DNA of 64,000 nt from Cellvibrionaceae bacterium. Its GTDB lineage: Bacteria; Pseudomonadota; Gammaproteobacteria; Pseudomonadales; Cellvibrionaceae. A program made the translations under genes and the position numbers. A model generated the notes under the pieces. It was given only the letters and a program-made list of their open reading frames with translations. It was not told where the DNA came from and searched no databases. The stretch spans positions 434,001 through 498,000 of the forward strand of contig JANPZW010000015.1 in assembly GCA_024707385.1 (NCBI GenBank), in the 5' to 3' direction. Shown one piece after another: positions 1 to 8,956 of this stretch (positions within the stretch are counted from its first letter, which is position 1; each line of letters starts with the position of its first letter).

Positions 1-878
1 TGGGCAGCGACAATCGCCTGAACATTACGGAAGAAATTGAACGCCTTAGGGAAAAATCCGCGAAGCTCACGGAAAACATCTATTCCAATCTCTCCTCCTG
101 GCAGATCGTTCAGGTCGCCCGCCATCCCCAGCGCCCTTATGCTTCGGACTATATCGGCCGTATCTTCACCGACTGGGAGGAGCTGCACGGCGATCGCCAT
201 TTCGGTGATGACAAAGCCATCATTGGCGGCATAGGCCGTCTCGACGGCAGGCCGGTCATGGTCATAGGCGAAGAGAAGGGCCGCAGCGTGCAGGAGAAGG
301 TCTCCCGTAACTTCGGTATGCCCAAGCCTGAGGGCTATCGCAAGGCGCTGCGTTTGATGAACATGGCAGAGCGTTTCAAGCTGCCCGTGCTCACCTTGAT
401 CGACACTCCGGGGGCCTATCCCGGCATCGACAGTGAAGAGCGGGGCATCAGCGAGGCTATTGCCCAGAACCTGGCGGTTATGTCGCGCCTGCGCACGCCG
501 ATTATTTGTACGGTCATTGGTGAAGGTTCGTCTGGTGGTGCGCTCGCTATCGGTGTGGGTGATCATTTGAACATGCTGCAGTACGCAACTTACTTCGTGA
601 TCTCGCCGGAAGGCTGCGCCAATATCATCTGGAAAACGGTGGAGAAGGCGCCCCTGGCGGCGGAAGCCATGGGGGTAACCTCCCGCGTGCTGGAGGATCT
701 GGGCATTGTTGATGAAACCATTCCCGAGCCCCTCGGCGGTGCGCATCGCGATATCGAAACCATGGCGAAAACCTTGCAGGATCGTTTGGTCGTCCAGGTT
801 GACCGTTATTCCGCTATGCCGATGGATCAATTATTGGAACAGCGTTATCAGCGTTTGATGAGTTACGGCAACGACTGA
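1..878 (+). CDS. accA: Acetyl-CoA carboxylase carboxyltransferase subunit alpha (5' truncated by window edge)
   Basis: Transfers carboxyl from carboxybiotin to acetyl-CoA to make malonyl-CoA, the first step of fatty acid synthesis, in a complex with AccD. The reading frame is open from base 3, giving 291 codons to the TGA at 876-878; the E. coli protein is about 319 residues, so roughly the first 25 to 30 residues lie outside the window. Family segments seen are SDYIGRIFTDWEELHGDR near the start, VMVIGEEKGR, LTLIDTPGAYPGIDSEERG and the oxyanion-forming GEGSSGGALAIGVGD. The gene is intact in what is shown. The next gene on this strand is more than 600 bases away, so it probably ends a transcription unit. 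Confidence 0.97.
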   Translation, partial: GSDNRLNITEEIERLREKSAKLTENIYSNLSSWQIVQVARHPQRPYASDYIGRIFTDWEELHGDRHFGDDKAIIGGIGRLDGRPVMVIGEEKGRSVQEKVSRNFGMPKPEGYRKALRLMNMAERFKLPVLTLIDTPGAYPGIDSEERGISEAIAQNLAVMSRLRTPIICTVIGEGSSGGALAIGVGDHLNMLQYATYFVISPEGCANIIWKTVEKAPLAAEAMGVTSRVLEDLGIVDETIPEPLGGAHRDIETMAKTLQDRLVVQVDRYSAMPMDQLLEQRYQRLMSYGND

Positions 879-1555
879 TTTTGCGTGAACAGGGATGTTC
901 GCTTTGTGCCAAGTCAAAGTTATTGCTTGGCACATTTCGCGGATTTTATCTGTCTTGGGTTGAAACAACTCCCGAACTAAACCGCTTATTTTTTGTATTT
1001 ATTCCCTCCTTGATTTTCATAAATTAACTCAAAGCCGGATGTCGGCTGCTCCCTGGCGACTTTTCCCAAGTGCCGCATCAATTCGCGTAAATATTTTTCG
1101 TTTCCTTCTGCTGTCGATCAGCCGTCAGAACCGTCCAGGCAATTAAATTCGTGGCCGACTTTGTTTGTGCTTACACACTTTTTCGAGGGCATATTTTTTG
1201 TCTGGATGTCAACGTTTAAAAATGTGTACCGCTCAGGGGCAGGGATGGTGGCAGTTTTCGTTGGGGGCGCGTGCGCTTAATAATTTCACTGATCGGCGAG
1301 CTTGAAAGCATCCTTAGATGAACTAGTCTTTTTCGTGGTAACACCGTTTTTTAAAAAAGTTACATGTGTCAGGCATAGGATGTCCCATTCTTCTGGCAGA
1401 AGAATGGCGTCAGCTACATTCCCTTCAATGTTTCAGCCTAACCCGTCAATGATTGACCGCATGCGTCAAGTTCTACCAAGTCTGTTTTCAGCGTAGTGCG
1501 CCTTTTTGCGCTGACGACTCACTTGGTGTGGTGTATTCCTTTTTCTGGAGCCTTT
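879..1555. other. Long gene-free stretch with two hairpins
   Basis: No convincing gene is seen here; the short open frames lack family features. Directly after accA there is an 8-bp inverted repeat, GTGCCAAG at 906-913 and CTTGGCAC at 926-933, which could end accA transcription although the downstream T tract is weak. A second, stronger hairpin is at 1385-1407. The last part must hold the promoter of the large exported protein, but I cannot point to clear -35/-10 elements. Confidence 0.5.
1385..1407. repeat. Perfect 10-bp hairpin with 3-base loop
   Basis: CCATTCTTCT pairs exactly with AGAAGAATGG around the loop GGC, about 150 bases before the start of the large exported protein. There is no T tract on either side, so it is not a usual terminator. 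It could be a structured leader element or a relic of a small palindromic mobile repeat; only the palindrome itself is certain. Confidence 0.5.
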
Positions 1556-4500
1556 ATGCCCTTAGCAACCCAAGGTTTGTGGCGTGCTTGTTTTATTGGT
1601 CTTTTTGCTTTTTGTCTTTTCTCTTTCGCCGCTCACTCCCAGGCGGATGCCATTACTTATATTGAAACCCGCAATGACACACAGCAGCTGTCTGGCGTAA
1701 GTGATGTTGCCGTTAGCCCGGATGGGCAATTCGTTTATGCCGCATCCTACATGTATGCTGGTGTGACGGCTTTTGAGCGCAACCTTCTAACAGGAGAGTT
1801 AAGCGTTCATAACACGCAAAACGGTATCGTGAATGCTTTTAGTGTGGATGTCAGCCCTGATAATAAGCATGTGTATGTTGCATCGCCTGGCGGCTTAATA
1901 CAGGTGTTATCCAGAAACCCGGAAACCGGTATTTTGACCAAAACCTTCGAAGCCAGGAATACAGGTGGAACCAGTGGTTTTGTGTCGGTGAGCGTCAGTC
2001 CTGACGGCTCTGCAGTATATGGGGTGGGAGGTAGTCCCAGCGGGTTGGTGCTGTTTCATCGAGATCCTTCCACTGGAGAGCTCACGGTAGGTGCGGACTA
2101 TAAAGATAATTTGAATGGTCACTACTTAGGCCAGGCCTTTAATCCCACTCTAAGTCCGATCAAAAACATTGCGTCTTCTGCCGATGGGCGATTTGTGTAT
2201 GTCACCTCCACGACCGATCATGCCGTTACCCTGTTTAGTCGTGACCCAACAACTAAGTTGCTGACTCAAGAAGCGGTTTATATCGATGGTCAGGGTGGCA
2301 TGGACGGCTTGCAGTCTGCCTCTTCTGCCAAACTTTCTCCGGATGGCAAACATCTTTATGTGACAGGTCAGGGTGAGAATTCCTTGGCGGTGTTTGAGGT
2401 GAATCCAACGACGGGCGAATTAACCTATCTCACCAAAGTAACCGATGGCGCCGATGGCGTTAACAATATTGGCGGCGTCCGCAGCTTAGCGATCAGTCCT
2501 GATGGCCGCTATGTTTTGGTGAGTGCAATTAGCGATAACGCTGTAACCGTGTTCGTCCGTAATGCCGAGACCGGATTTTTAACGTTGGATTCGTCGCTCG
2601 TAAGAGATAATGGGCCCTTAACAGGCTTGTATGCCCCTTCTGGTATGTCCACCGATCCAATGAATCGCCATTTGTATGTATCGGGTCAGTCTGCGGCCAG
2701 CTTGGTGGTTTTTTCTTTGCCAACGCCCGCCGTTATTTTGTCGACCTCGACCGCATCTGTAAGTGAGGCAGAAGGTCCTGTTGTTTTAGACGGACAACTG
2801 GAAGTATTCGACTCGGACAGCTCTCATCTTGCGTCGGCGGTTGTGACAATTGAGGCAGGTTTTGTCTCAGCGGATGTTTTGTCAGTGACCACGGTTGCGG
2901 GGATTACCGCGAGCTACGACAGCGGCACAGGCGTCTTGACCTTAAGTGGTAGTGCGCCTTTCGTGAGTTGGGATAGTTCAGTGTTGGACACACAAACGGT
3001 TGCTGCTGGTGGCGCTGCCACGGCTCCTACAGCGCCTACCCGCACTGGTTACGCGTTCACTGGCTGGGATTTGGCGTTTGATAATGTAACGTCCGATCTG
3101 ACCGTGACGGCGCAATACACTCTCAACACCTATAACGTTGTATTTGATTTGGATGGTGGTACGCATACCGGCGGTGGTGCCTTAACTCAAACTGTGAATT
3201 ATGGTGCCGCAGCAACTGCACCTGTTTTTACGGCGCCCGTAGGAAAAACCTTTAGCGGCTGGAGTGCAAATTTTAATGCGGTGACGGCCAATTTAACGGT
3301 CACTGCGCAATACACCGTCAATACCTATAACGTTGTATTTGATTTGGATGGTGGTACTCATACCGGCGGTGGTGCCTTAACTCAAACTGTGAATTATGGT
3401 GCAGCAGCAACAGCGCCGGTTTTTACTGCGCCTGTGGGTAAAACCTTTAGCGGCTGGAGTGCGAGTTTTAATTCGGTGACGGACAATTTAACCGTCACCG
3501 CGCAATACACCGTCAATACCTATAACGTTGTATTTGATTTGGATGGCGGCACACATACTGGTGGCGGAGCTTTAGCGCAAACCGTCAATCATGGCTCCGC
3601 AGCAACTGCGCCTGTTTTTACTGCACCTGTGGGAAAAACCTTTAGCGGTTGGAGTGCGACTTTTAATTCCGTGACGGCCAATTTAACGGTCACCGCGCAA
3701 TACACCGTCAGCACCTATAGCGTTGTATTTGATTTGGATGGCGGTACGCGCACGGGCGGCGGTGCTTTAACGCAAAGCGTCAATCACGGCGCGGCGGCAA
3801 CCGCGCCTGTCTTTTCAACGCCCGAAGGCAGAACCTTCAGTGGTTGGAGTGCCAGTTTCGCGAATATCACCGCAAACATTACGGTTACCGCGCAATACTC
3901 GGTGAATCAACACGCTGTAACCGTAACCCTTATGGGTGAGGGCACGGTGACACCCGCAACCCAGCAAGTGGATTGGGGAACGCAGGCGACTTTTGCGCTG
4001 AATTTAAATGCTGGCGACATTGCTGTGCTCAGCGGTAATTGCGGTGCGGTTTGGTCTAACAATGTGATTACCACAGAAGCGATCAAAGGTGATTGCAGTA
4101 TTACGGCAACGATTTACGCCGATACAGTCGCGGAAAAAATCGATGGTGATGCATTAGCTGCGCATGAAACCGGTCATTTTACGATTTCAGGTGGCGCGGG
4201 CGATAAAGTGTTGGTTGCTGCATTAATCAAACGATCGGGTGAAGAAGTGAATCTTGATCTGGATGAAGCCGACGCTTTGATTCAAGAATTGGGCGATGGC
4301 ACCTACGCCTTCAGCGCAAGTCGCACCGGACGTTACACCTTGACCTATGCCGATTCCGTGACCAATAGCGTGGTGGATGTGTTGTTTGATGTGCTGCCGT
4401 ATGTGGCATTTACTTCCAGCAACCAGCCGGTAAAAGAAAACTCGACCACCAACGTCAGACTCTGGTTGAGCGATGAGCCCATCGACTATCCCGTTGTTGT

Positions 4501-6307
4501 GGACTTTGTCAGCACGGGCATTAGTTTGGATGTGGAGCAATTCGAGTTAACCGCAAGTCATGGTTTGCGCCGTGCCTACAGCGTCACTGTGACAGCTGAC
4601 GAGGCCAGCATCACTTTAATCGCAAGCGACAACCAAGGCGCTTGGGTAGGTGCTCCTGAGGTTCACACATTCCGAGTACAAGTAGAATTACCACCTTTGT
4701 CTTTAACGGTCAGCGCGACTCAAAACGGGCAGCCTGTCACGGTGGTGTCGGCAGCGGCGGGTGAAGTTGTTCTAAGTGTTACCGAACTCAACGATGCAGA
4801 AGCGACTTACACGTGGGAAGCCGAAGGTTTGGTGCTGACAAGCAATGGCGCTTCCATAGGCTTCAATACCGCCAATGTTCCTGCTGGGCTTTATACCGTC
4901 AAGGTTCAAGCAACGAGTGAGGATGGCAGAAAAGGCGTGTATGAGTTGGTATTGCGTGTGATTGCGGGATGTCCTTTAGGTGACTGTTCGGACATCGGTT
5001 TAAGTGGTCTGCCTGCGGCCGTGAATCCTCATACAACAACGCCCAATCGTATTCCTCTGTGTCCGCAAACGGATGACGTTTCAGGCAATCGTGCAGAGAG
5101 TTGTCAGGTTGAGGGCGCTGCAAACATGTATGCCGAAGTTCCAAGCCAATACATTTTGACCATGGGCTCTATCTCGGGCGACCAGTCATGGGAGAGCGGT
5201 CAATTTGGCATTGCGGTGAATGACCAAGAACTGTTGGAAAGTGACTACAACCATATCGGCAACATGGTGAACTTTGATGTTCTGGGATTGGAGCATCCGG
5301 GTGAAGCGGTCTCTATCATGATTCCATTAGCGGCCGGTACCACCATTCCAGAGAATGCGGTATGGCGTAAATACCTGAATGGTCAGTGGCAAAACTTTGT
5401 GGTTGATCAGCACAACGAGCTTCACAGTGCAGCGCGTGACCTATCCGGACAATGCCCAGGTGTGTCTTCCAGCGTGTGGACGACCGGTTTAGAGACCGGA
5501 TTCGATTGTGTTCGCCTCACCATTGAAGATGGCGGCCCCAATGACGCTGATGGTGCAGCCAATAATGCGATTCGCGACCCCGGTGTGTTGGCCACTTTAA
5601 TACCCGTTGCACCGCCCACTACAGAGCCTGTTAAGAATGCCACTGTTAAGTCTCGTGGCGGCAGTTTGGGCGGTGGTAGTTTGTTGTTGATGGGCTTGCT
5701 CGGGGCGCTGCGTTTTCGCAAAACCCTCGCGACGCTTGCGCTAATACCTCTGCCGGTTTTAGCGGACACCGGCTATTTCGGGCTGGAAGGATTGGCCGTA
5801 AAAACCTCCGTCAGCAGTTCAGATGTTTCAGCCAAAATTGCCGGCACAGCAGAGGTGTCCGGCAGCTCGCGCACCGGCTGGCGAATCTATGGCGGTTTGC
5901 CCATCACGGATTCCTTAGCGGTTGAACTGGGTTGGCTCGATCTGGGCGATCTCGCAACCCATTATAAAAACATCCCGGAATCCACCACGTCCGCTCAACT
6001 GGATGCCATTTCCCCCAAATCCGGCCAAGGGTTAGAGCTAGGCGTGCGCTGGCAAGTGATCGACCGATTTGAAAACATCAAACCCAGCCTCAGAGCGGGT
6101 GTTTGGAAAGCGGCTTTCAAACAGCGTTACATCGACGAAACCACCAACATGCGTGACACAGACAAAGACCATGTTGGATTTATTGGCGCTGATGTGAGCT
6201 GGGAAATGAACCAACACTGGTCCAGCAAATTGGGTGTATCGCGTTACAGCACGCCGGAATATGGCACTGTGACGATTAATTTTGGAGTGCAATACAACAT
6301 TAAATAA
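1556..6307 (+). CDS. Giant exported mosaic protein: beta-propeller, InlB-type repeats, anchor domain, C-terminal beta-barrel
   Basis: Predicted 1583-residue exported protein of unknown role. I chose ATG 1556, with GGAG five bases upstream and a clear signal peptide (LWRACFIGLFAFCLFSFAA), over the in-frame GTG at 1496. Rough layout: residues 30-390 are YncE/lactonase-like propeller blades (recurring VSPDGQFVYAAS-type strands); 525-783 hold four Listeria-Bacteroides (InlB B-type) repeats of 65 residues; about 1150-1345 resembles the choice-of-anchor domains that precede sorting tails (CVRLTIEDGGPNDADG). Around 1366-1390 is a Gly-rich, hydrophobic, Arg-ended segment (GGSLGGGSLLLMGLLGALRF) like a GlyGly-CTERM tail. 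Instead of ending there, it runs into a signal-peptide-like stretch and an OmpA/OmpW-like eight-strand barrel ending in Lys (GVQYNIK). Adhesion or surface binding is an inference. Confidence 0.85.
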   Translation: MPLATQGLWRACFIGLFAFCLFSFAAHSQADAITYIETRNDTQQLSGVSDVAVSPDGQFVYAASYMYAGVTAFERNLLTGELSVHNTQNGIVNAFSVDVSPDNKHVYVASPGGLIQVLSRNPETGILTKTFEARNTGGTSGFVSVSVSPDGSAVYGVGGSPSGLVLFHRDPSTGELTVGADYKDNLNGHYLGQAFNPTLSPIKNIASSADGRFVYVTSTTDHAVTLFSRDPTTKLLTQEAVYIDGQGGMDGLQSASSAKLSPDGKHLYVTGQGENSLAVFEVNPTTGELTYLTKVTDGADGVNNIGGVRSLAISPDGRYVLVSAISDNAVTVFVRNAETGFLTLDSSLVRDNGPLTGLYAPSGMSTDPMNRHLYVSGQSAASLVVFSLPTPAVILSTSTASVSEAEGPVVLDGQLEVFDSDSSHLASAVVTIEAGFVSADVLSVTTVAGITASYDSGTGVLTLSGSAPFVSWDSSVLDTQTVAAGGAATAPTAPTRTGYAFTGWDLAFDNVTSDLTVTAQYTLNTYNVVFDLDGGTHTGGGALTQTVNYGAAATAPVFTAPVGKTFSGWSANFNAVTANLTVTAQYTVNTYNVVFDLDGGTHTGGGALTQTVNYGAAATAPVFTAPVGKTFSGWSASFNSVTDNLTVTAQYTVNTYNVVFDLDGGTHTGGGALAQTVNHGSAATAPVFTAPVGKTFSGWSATFNSVTANLTVTAQYTVSTYSVVFDLDGGTRTGGGALTQSVNHGAAATAPVFSTPEGRTFSGWSASFANITANITVTAQYSVNQHAVTVTLMGEGTVTPATQQVDWGTQATFALNLNAGDIAVLSGNCGAVWSNNVITTEAIKGDCSITATIYADTVAEKIDGDALAAHETGHFTISGGAGDKVLVAALIKRSGEEVNLDLDEADALIQELGDGTYAFSASRTGRYTLTYADSVTNSVVDVLFDVLPYVAFTSSNQPVKENSTTNVRLWLSDEPIDYPVVVDFVSTGISLDVEQFELTASHGLRRAYSVTVTADEASITLIASDNQGAWVGAPEVHTFRVQVELPPLSLTVSATQNGQPVTVVSAAAGEVVLSVTELNDAEATYTWEAEGLVLTSNGASIGFNTANVPAGLYTVKVQATSEDGRKGVYELVLRVIAGCPLGDCSDIGLSGLPAAVNPHTTTPNRIPLCPQTDDVSGNRAESCQVEGAANMYAEVPSQYILTMGSISGDQSWESGQFGIAVNDQELLESDYNHIGNMVNFDVLGLEHPGEAVSIMIPLAAGTTIPENAVWRKYLNGQWQNFVVDQHNELHSAARDLSGQCPGVSSSVWTTGLETGFDCVRLTIEDGGPNDADGAANNAIRDPGVLATLIPVAPPTTEPVKNATVKSRGGSLGGGSLLLMGLLGALRFRKTLATLALIPLPVLADTGYFGLEGLAVKTSVSSSDVSAKIAGTAEVSGSSRTGWRIYGGLPITDSLAVELGWLDLGDLATHYKNIPESTTSAQLDAISPKSGQGLELGVRWQVIDRFENIKPSLRAGVWKAAFKQRYIDETTNMRDTDKDHVGFIGADVSWEMNQHWSSKLGVSRYSTPEYGTVTINFGVQYNIK
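3128..3907 (+). repeat. Four tandem 195-bp repeats encoding InlB-type B repeats
   Basis: The segment beginning acctataacg or close to it recurs at 3128, 3323, 3518 and 3713, a spacing of 195 bases (65 codons). Each unit carries NVVFDLDGGTHTGGGAL and FSGWSA, typical of Listeria-Bacteroides repeats. DNA identity is high between units 1-3 and lower in unit 4, so copy number could change by recombination without breaking the frame. Confidence 0.93.
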
Positions 6308-6333
6308 CGTGTGGCCTGTGACTGGCTAGCTCA

Positions 6334-6380
6334 AAGCCCGTAATCCATCACTTTGATGATGAATTACGGGCTTTTCTTTT
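6334..6380. terminator. Bidirectional intrinsic terminator
   Basis: GCCCGTAATCCATCA pairs with TGATGAATTACGGGC (one mismatch) around a short loop and is followed by a T-rich run. AAA precedes the stem, so it can also work for the minus-strand GH11 gene that converges on it. It lies just after the stop of the giant exported protein. Confidence 0.85.
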
Positions 6381-6411
6381 GCCCTGTTAATTTCTCCAAT
6401 AGCGATTCTAG

Positions 6412-7260
6412 TTATTTGCTCGCATCCCAAACGCGCCCAGAAGCCGTCCCGCTTTTTTCCACTAAAAAAACCTCAACTGCAAAAACCTGATAGGTAGGAT
6501 CATCACTTGCGTCGAAGTTATCCATATCTGGGAGCTTCCAGCCACTTTGTTCCCAGGCATTTACGTGGTCGGCAAAAATAATTTTGTGATCAACGCCAAG
6601 CGGCATTTGTTCTTTTGGAACGCTCCAGTATTGGTAGAAAGTCGTGATGTTATTAATCGACGGTTTTTCTCTGCGGACGCTGCGGTAGGTGGTGTATTCG
6701 GTGCCGTTGCTGACAAAGGTAATACCTTTTTCACCGCCTTGAGCTGGAGTGCGAACGCCGCGTTGGATGACGTAATACTCGACCAAGTGGGCGGGATCGG
6801 TGGGATCCATGTCTTTGTTGTAGCCCCAGCCATAAAGAGTTACGTAGCTCGCGCCTGAATCTTCCGTCAAGTTGTAGCCAATTACGCGATTTTTATCGCC
6901 GGATTCCCAGCCTGGGCCACCGACATAGTTGTAGTTGCCGCCAATCCAGTGAATGGTGAAATTCCCTTGTTCGTCCAACTTAAATGAAGCTTCGCCGCCA
7001 TCTTTCCAGTGGGTAAAAAACATATCGTCCACATGGCCGGTGGCGTGGCTTTGGGTGAGGAGCGTTTCGCCGCTGAAGCGTTGGGTGTACGCCTTAAATT
7101 TGGTGATTGCCGGTTTGCTGCTGTCCGTACTGCTGGCGGAGGGTTGCGCTTGCACTGCATCGGGTGCAGTGGATGCGGGCGGTGCGGATTCGCGCTGACA
7201 GCCTGTGATTCCAAGTAACAGGGCGCAGGCGAGGGTGGTGTTTGCAAAACGGTATTTCAT
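6412..7260 (-). CDS. GH11 endo-1,4-beta-xylanase, predicted lipoprotein
   Basis: Hydrolyses internal beta-1,4 bonds of xylan. The 282-residue protein begins with a lipoprotein signal ending LLLGITGC (Cys21), then a Ser/Ala/Pro linker to about residue 50, then a GH11 jelly-roll catalytic domain. Family marks are FTIHWIGGNYNYVGGPGW, YVTLYGWG, LVEYYVI with the expected nucleophile Glu161, TTFYQYWSV, and the acid/base Glu263 in AVEVFLVEKSG. Lipid anchoring would hold the enzyme on the cell envelope, whereas most GH11 enzymes are freely secreted; that is an inference from the lipobox. It is divergent from the GH5 mannanase gene, suggesting joint hemicellulose use. Confidence 0.9.
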   Translation of the reverse strand: MKYRFANTTLACALLLGITGCQRESAPPASTAPDAVQAQPSASSTDSSKPAITKFKAYTQRFSGETLLTQSHATGHVDDMFFTHWKDGGEASFKLDEQGNFTIHWIGGNYNYVGGPGWESGDKNRVIGYNLTEDSGASYVTLYGWGYNKDMDPTDPAHLVEYYVIQRGVRTPAQGGEKGITFVSNGTEYTTYRSVRREKPSINNITTFYQYWSVPKEQMPLGVDHKIIFADHVNAWEQSGWKLPDMDNFDASDDPTYQVFAVEVFLVEKSGTASGRVWDASK

Positions 7261-7450
7261 ATTGTCTCCAGCTACAACTAATGGTCTGGGATGTATTTAC
7301 GGGTGAATAGCCTCGCGGCTAGGGAAGCATTATAGGAGGCGTGGGAAGTGATGGGGTTCTTTCCAGAATTAAACCGACTCCTCGTTTTATCTTCAGATCA
7401 TGACCAAGTCCACGTAACGCAGGTTCTCCTGGCGCTGGTATCGCCCTATA

Positions 7451-7466
7451 ATGTAACCGTTTACAT
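7451..7466. promoter_or_regulatory. Palindromic operator, LacI-family style
   Basis: ATGTAACCGTTTACAT is a near-perfect 16-bp palindrome with a central CG, the general form of LacI/GalR-family operators. It lies between two divergent hemicellulase genes, 114 bases before the mannanase start and about 185 before the xylanase start. Sugar-responsive control of one or both genes is an inference; no LacI-type regulator gene is in the window. Confidence 0.6.
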
Positions 7467-7579
7467 GAAATTTTTGCCATAAAAATCATACAGATTGATT
7501 CTGGGACAAAGGGTGAAAGAGGTATTTCGTCCGCAGGGAAACTGGTGACAAAAGCTAACGAGAACGAGGAGTGACAATA

Positions 7580-8803
7580 ATGAATAAGTCGGCGCTAAAA
7601 GGTCTGTTCAGTGGGTGTGTATTAAGTCTGGGGGTCTGGTCGGCAGCCAGCTGGGCGGGGTTTTCCGTGTCGGGGACGCAGCTATTGGATGGCAATGGCC
7701 AGCCGTTTGTCATGCGCGGCGTCAACCACGCCCACACCTGGCATACCAGTCAAACCAACACCGCGATTCCCAATATCGCCAACACTGGTGCCAATGTGGT
7801 GCGGGTGGTCTTATCCAACGGCACTCACCGGGAGGGCTGGACGCGTACACCGGCAAATGAAGTCGCCAATATCATTACGCTGTGCAAGACCAATCGCCTG
7901 ATCTGCATGTTGGAGGTTCACGACACCACGGGTTATGGCGAAAAAGCCGAGGCGACGACTGTCGCGCAGGCCGCTCAATATTGGGTGGACATCGCCAATA
8001 CGCTGAAGGGGCAGGAAGATTATGTACTGATCAATATTGCCAACGAGCCTTTTGGCAACGGTCGCCCCGCCAGCGATTGGATCAACGCCCACCGGTCCGC
8101 GATCCAGTCTCTACGCAACGCCGGGCTGACCCACACAATCGTGGTGGACGCGCCGAGTTGGGGACAGGATTGGGAAAAATTCATGCTGAACAACGCCTCT
8201 CAGGTTGCCGATGCCGACTCTCTGGATAACACCATCTTCAGCGTGCATATGTATGAGGTATATCAGGACTACAGCACCATCCGCGGTTACATCAGCGACT
8301 TTATGAGCCGCCATAACCTGCCGATCATCGTGGGAGAGTTTGGCGCCGACCATCAGGGCAAATTTGTCGATGCCGCTTCCATCATGCGCGTTGCCGAGGA
8401 GCTGAATATTGGTTACATAGGCTGGTCCTGGTCGGGCAACGGCAGCTGTTGCACCGCGCTGGATATAGTCAACAACTTCAACCCGTCCAGTCTGTCCAGT
8501 TGGGGTAATACCTTGATCAACGGCACCAACGGCATCAAGGCCACCTCTAAACGCGCAACTGTGTTTGGCGGTACCAGCTCTTCCAGTTCCAGCAGTTCTT
8601 CCAGTTCCTCCAGCTCGTCCAGCTCAAGCAGTTCTTCATCCAGCTCCTCTTCAAGCTCATCGAGTTCGTCGAGTTCGAGCAGCTCTTCATCTTCCGGCGG
8701 CGGCAGCAGCAGTAGTAGCGGCGGCGGTAGTGTGGATCTGCTGGGTTTGCTGCTCTTGGCTCTGACCGGTGTTGGTCGAAGTCTCTGCAGACGGCGTGCT
8801 TAA
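7580..8803 (+). CDS. GH5 (subfamily 8-like) beta-mannanase with poly-Ser linker and GlyGly-CTERM tail
   Basis: Predicted secreted endo-beta-1,4-mannanase of 407 residues. ATG 7580 has GAGGAG eight bases upstream; an in-frame GTG at 7571 overlaps that site and is less likely. After a signal peptide (VLSLGVWSAASWA), the catalytic domain starts GFSVSGTQLLDGNGQPFVMR as in bacterial GH5_8 mannanases. Expected catalytic residues are the acid/base Glu156 in IANEP and nucleophile Glu253 in VGEFGAD. The domain is followed by about 40 serines, then GGG-Ser-GGG and a hydrophobic helix ending in RSLCRRRA, the form of a GlyGly-CTERM tail cut by rhombosortase in type II secretion hosts. No carbohydrate-binding module is present. 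Cellulase activity is the main alternative. Confidence 0.88.
   Translation: MNKSALKGLFSGCVLSLGVWSAASWAGFSVSGTQLLDGNGQPFVMRGVNHAHTWHTSQTNTAIPNIANTGANVVRVVLSNGTHREGWTRTPANEVANIITLCKTNRLICMLEVHDTTGYGEKAEATTVAQAAQYWVDIANTLKGQEDYVLINIANEPFGNGRPASDWINAHRSAIQSLRNAGLTHTIVVDAPSWGQDWEKFMLNNASQVADADSLDNTIFSVHMYEVYQDYSTIRGYISDFMSRHNLPIIVGEFGADHQGKFVDAASIMRVAEELNIGYIGWSWSGNGSCCTALDIVNNFNPSSLSSWGNTLINGTNGIKATSKRATVFGGTSSSSSSSSSSSSSSSSSSSSSSSSSSSSSSSSSSSSSSSSGGGSSSSSGGGSVDLLGLLLLALTGVGRSLCRRRA
8574..8730 (+). repeat. Poly-serine/Gly linker-coding tract
   Basis: Runs of agc/tcc/tct/tca codons encode an almost pure serine linker followed by Gly/Ser. Synonymous codons are mixed, which makes DNA slippage less likely than in a simple repeat. 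Such linkers are typical of secreted polysaccharide-degrading enzymes of Cellvibrio, Saccharophagus and Teredinibacter. Confidence 0.9.
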
Positions 8804-8854
8804 GTAGTTGTTTCTCCGGCTGTCACACCATCCCCAGTGTGTCATCTGATGTGC

Positions 8855-8890
8855 GCCCCCGGAAATGCTGGTTTCCGGGGGCTTTTTTTT
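8855..8890 (+). terminator. Strong intrinsic terminator after the mannanase gene
   Basis: GCCCCCGGAAA pairs exactly with TTTCCGGGGGC around a six-base loop, followed by eight T. It lies about 50 bases after the mannanase stop codon. Confidence 0.95.
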
Positions 8891-8956
8891 GGTGGATCAT
8901 AGCGGCTTGTTCCGGGTCGAAACCGGATGAGGCAAGGGGCGATCAAGAGGTAGAGC

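Noticed and set aside
3128..3907. Regular repeats as a possible CRISPR array
   Set aside because: The 195-base unit is continuous, without spacers, and is translated as InlB-type protein repeats.
4896..5144. Antisense open frames inside the giant protein, helicase and NRPS genes
   Set aside because: They lack start signals and family features, and are explained by the codon pattern of the strong genes on the other strand.
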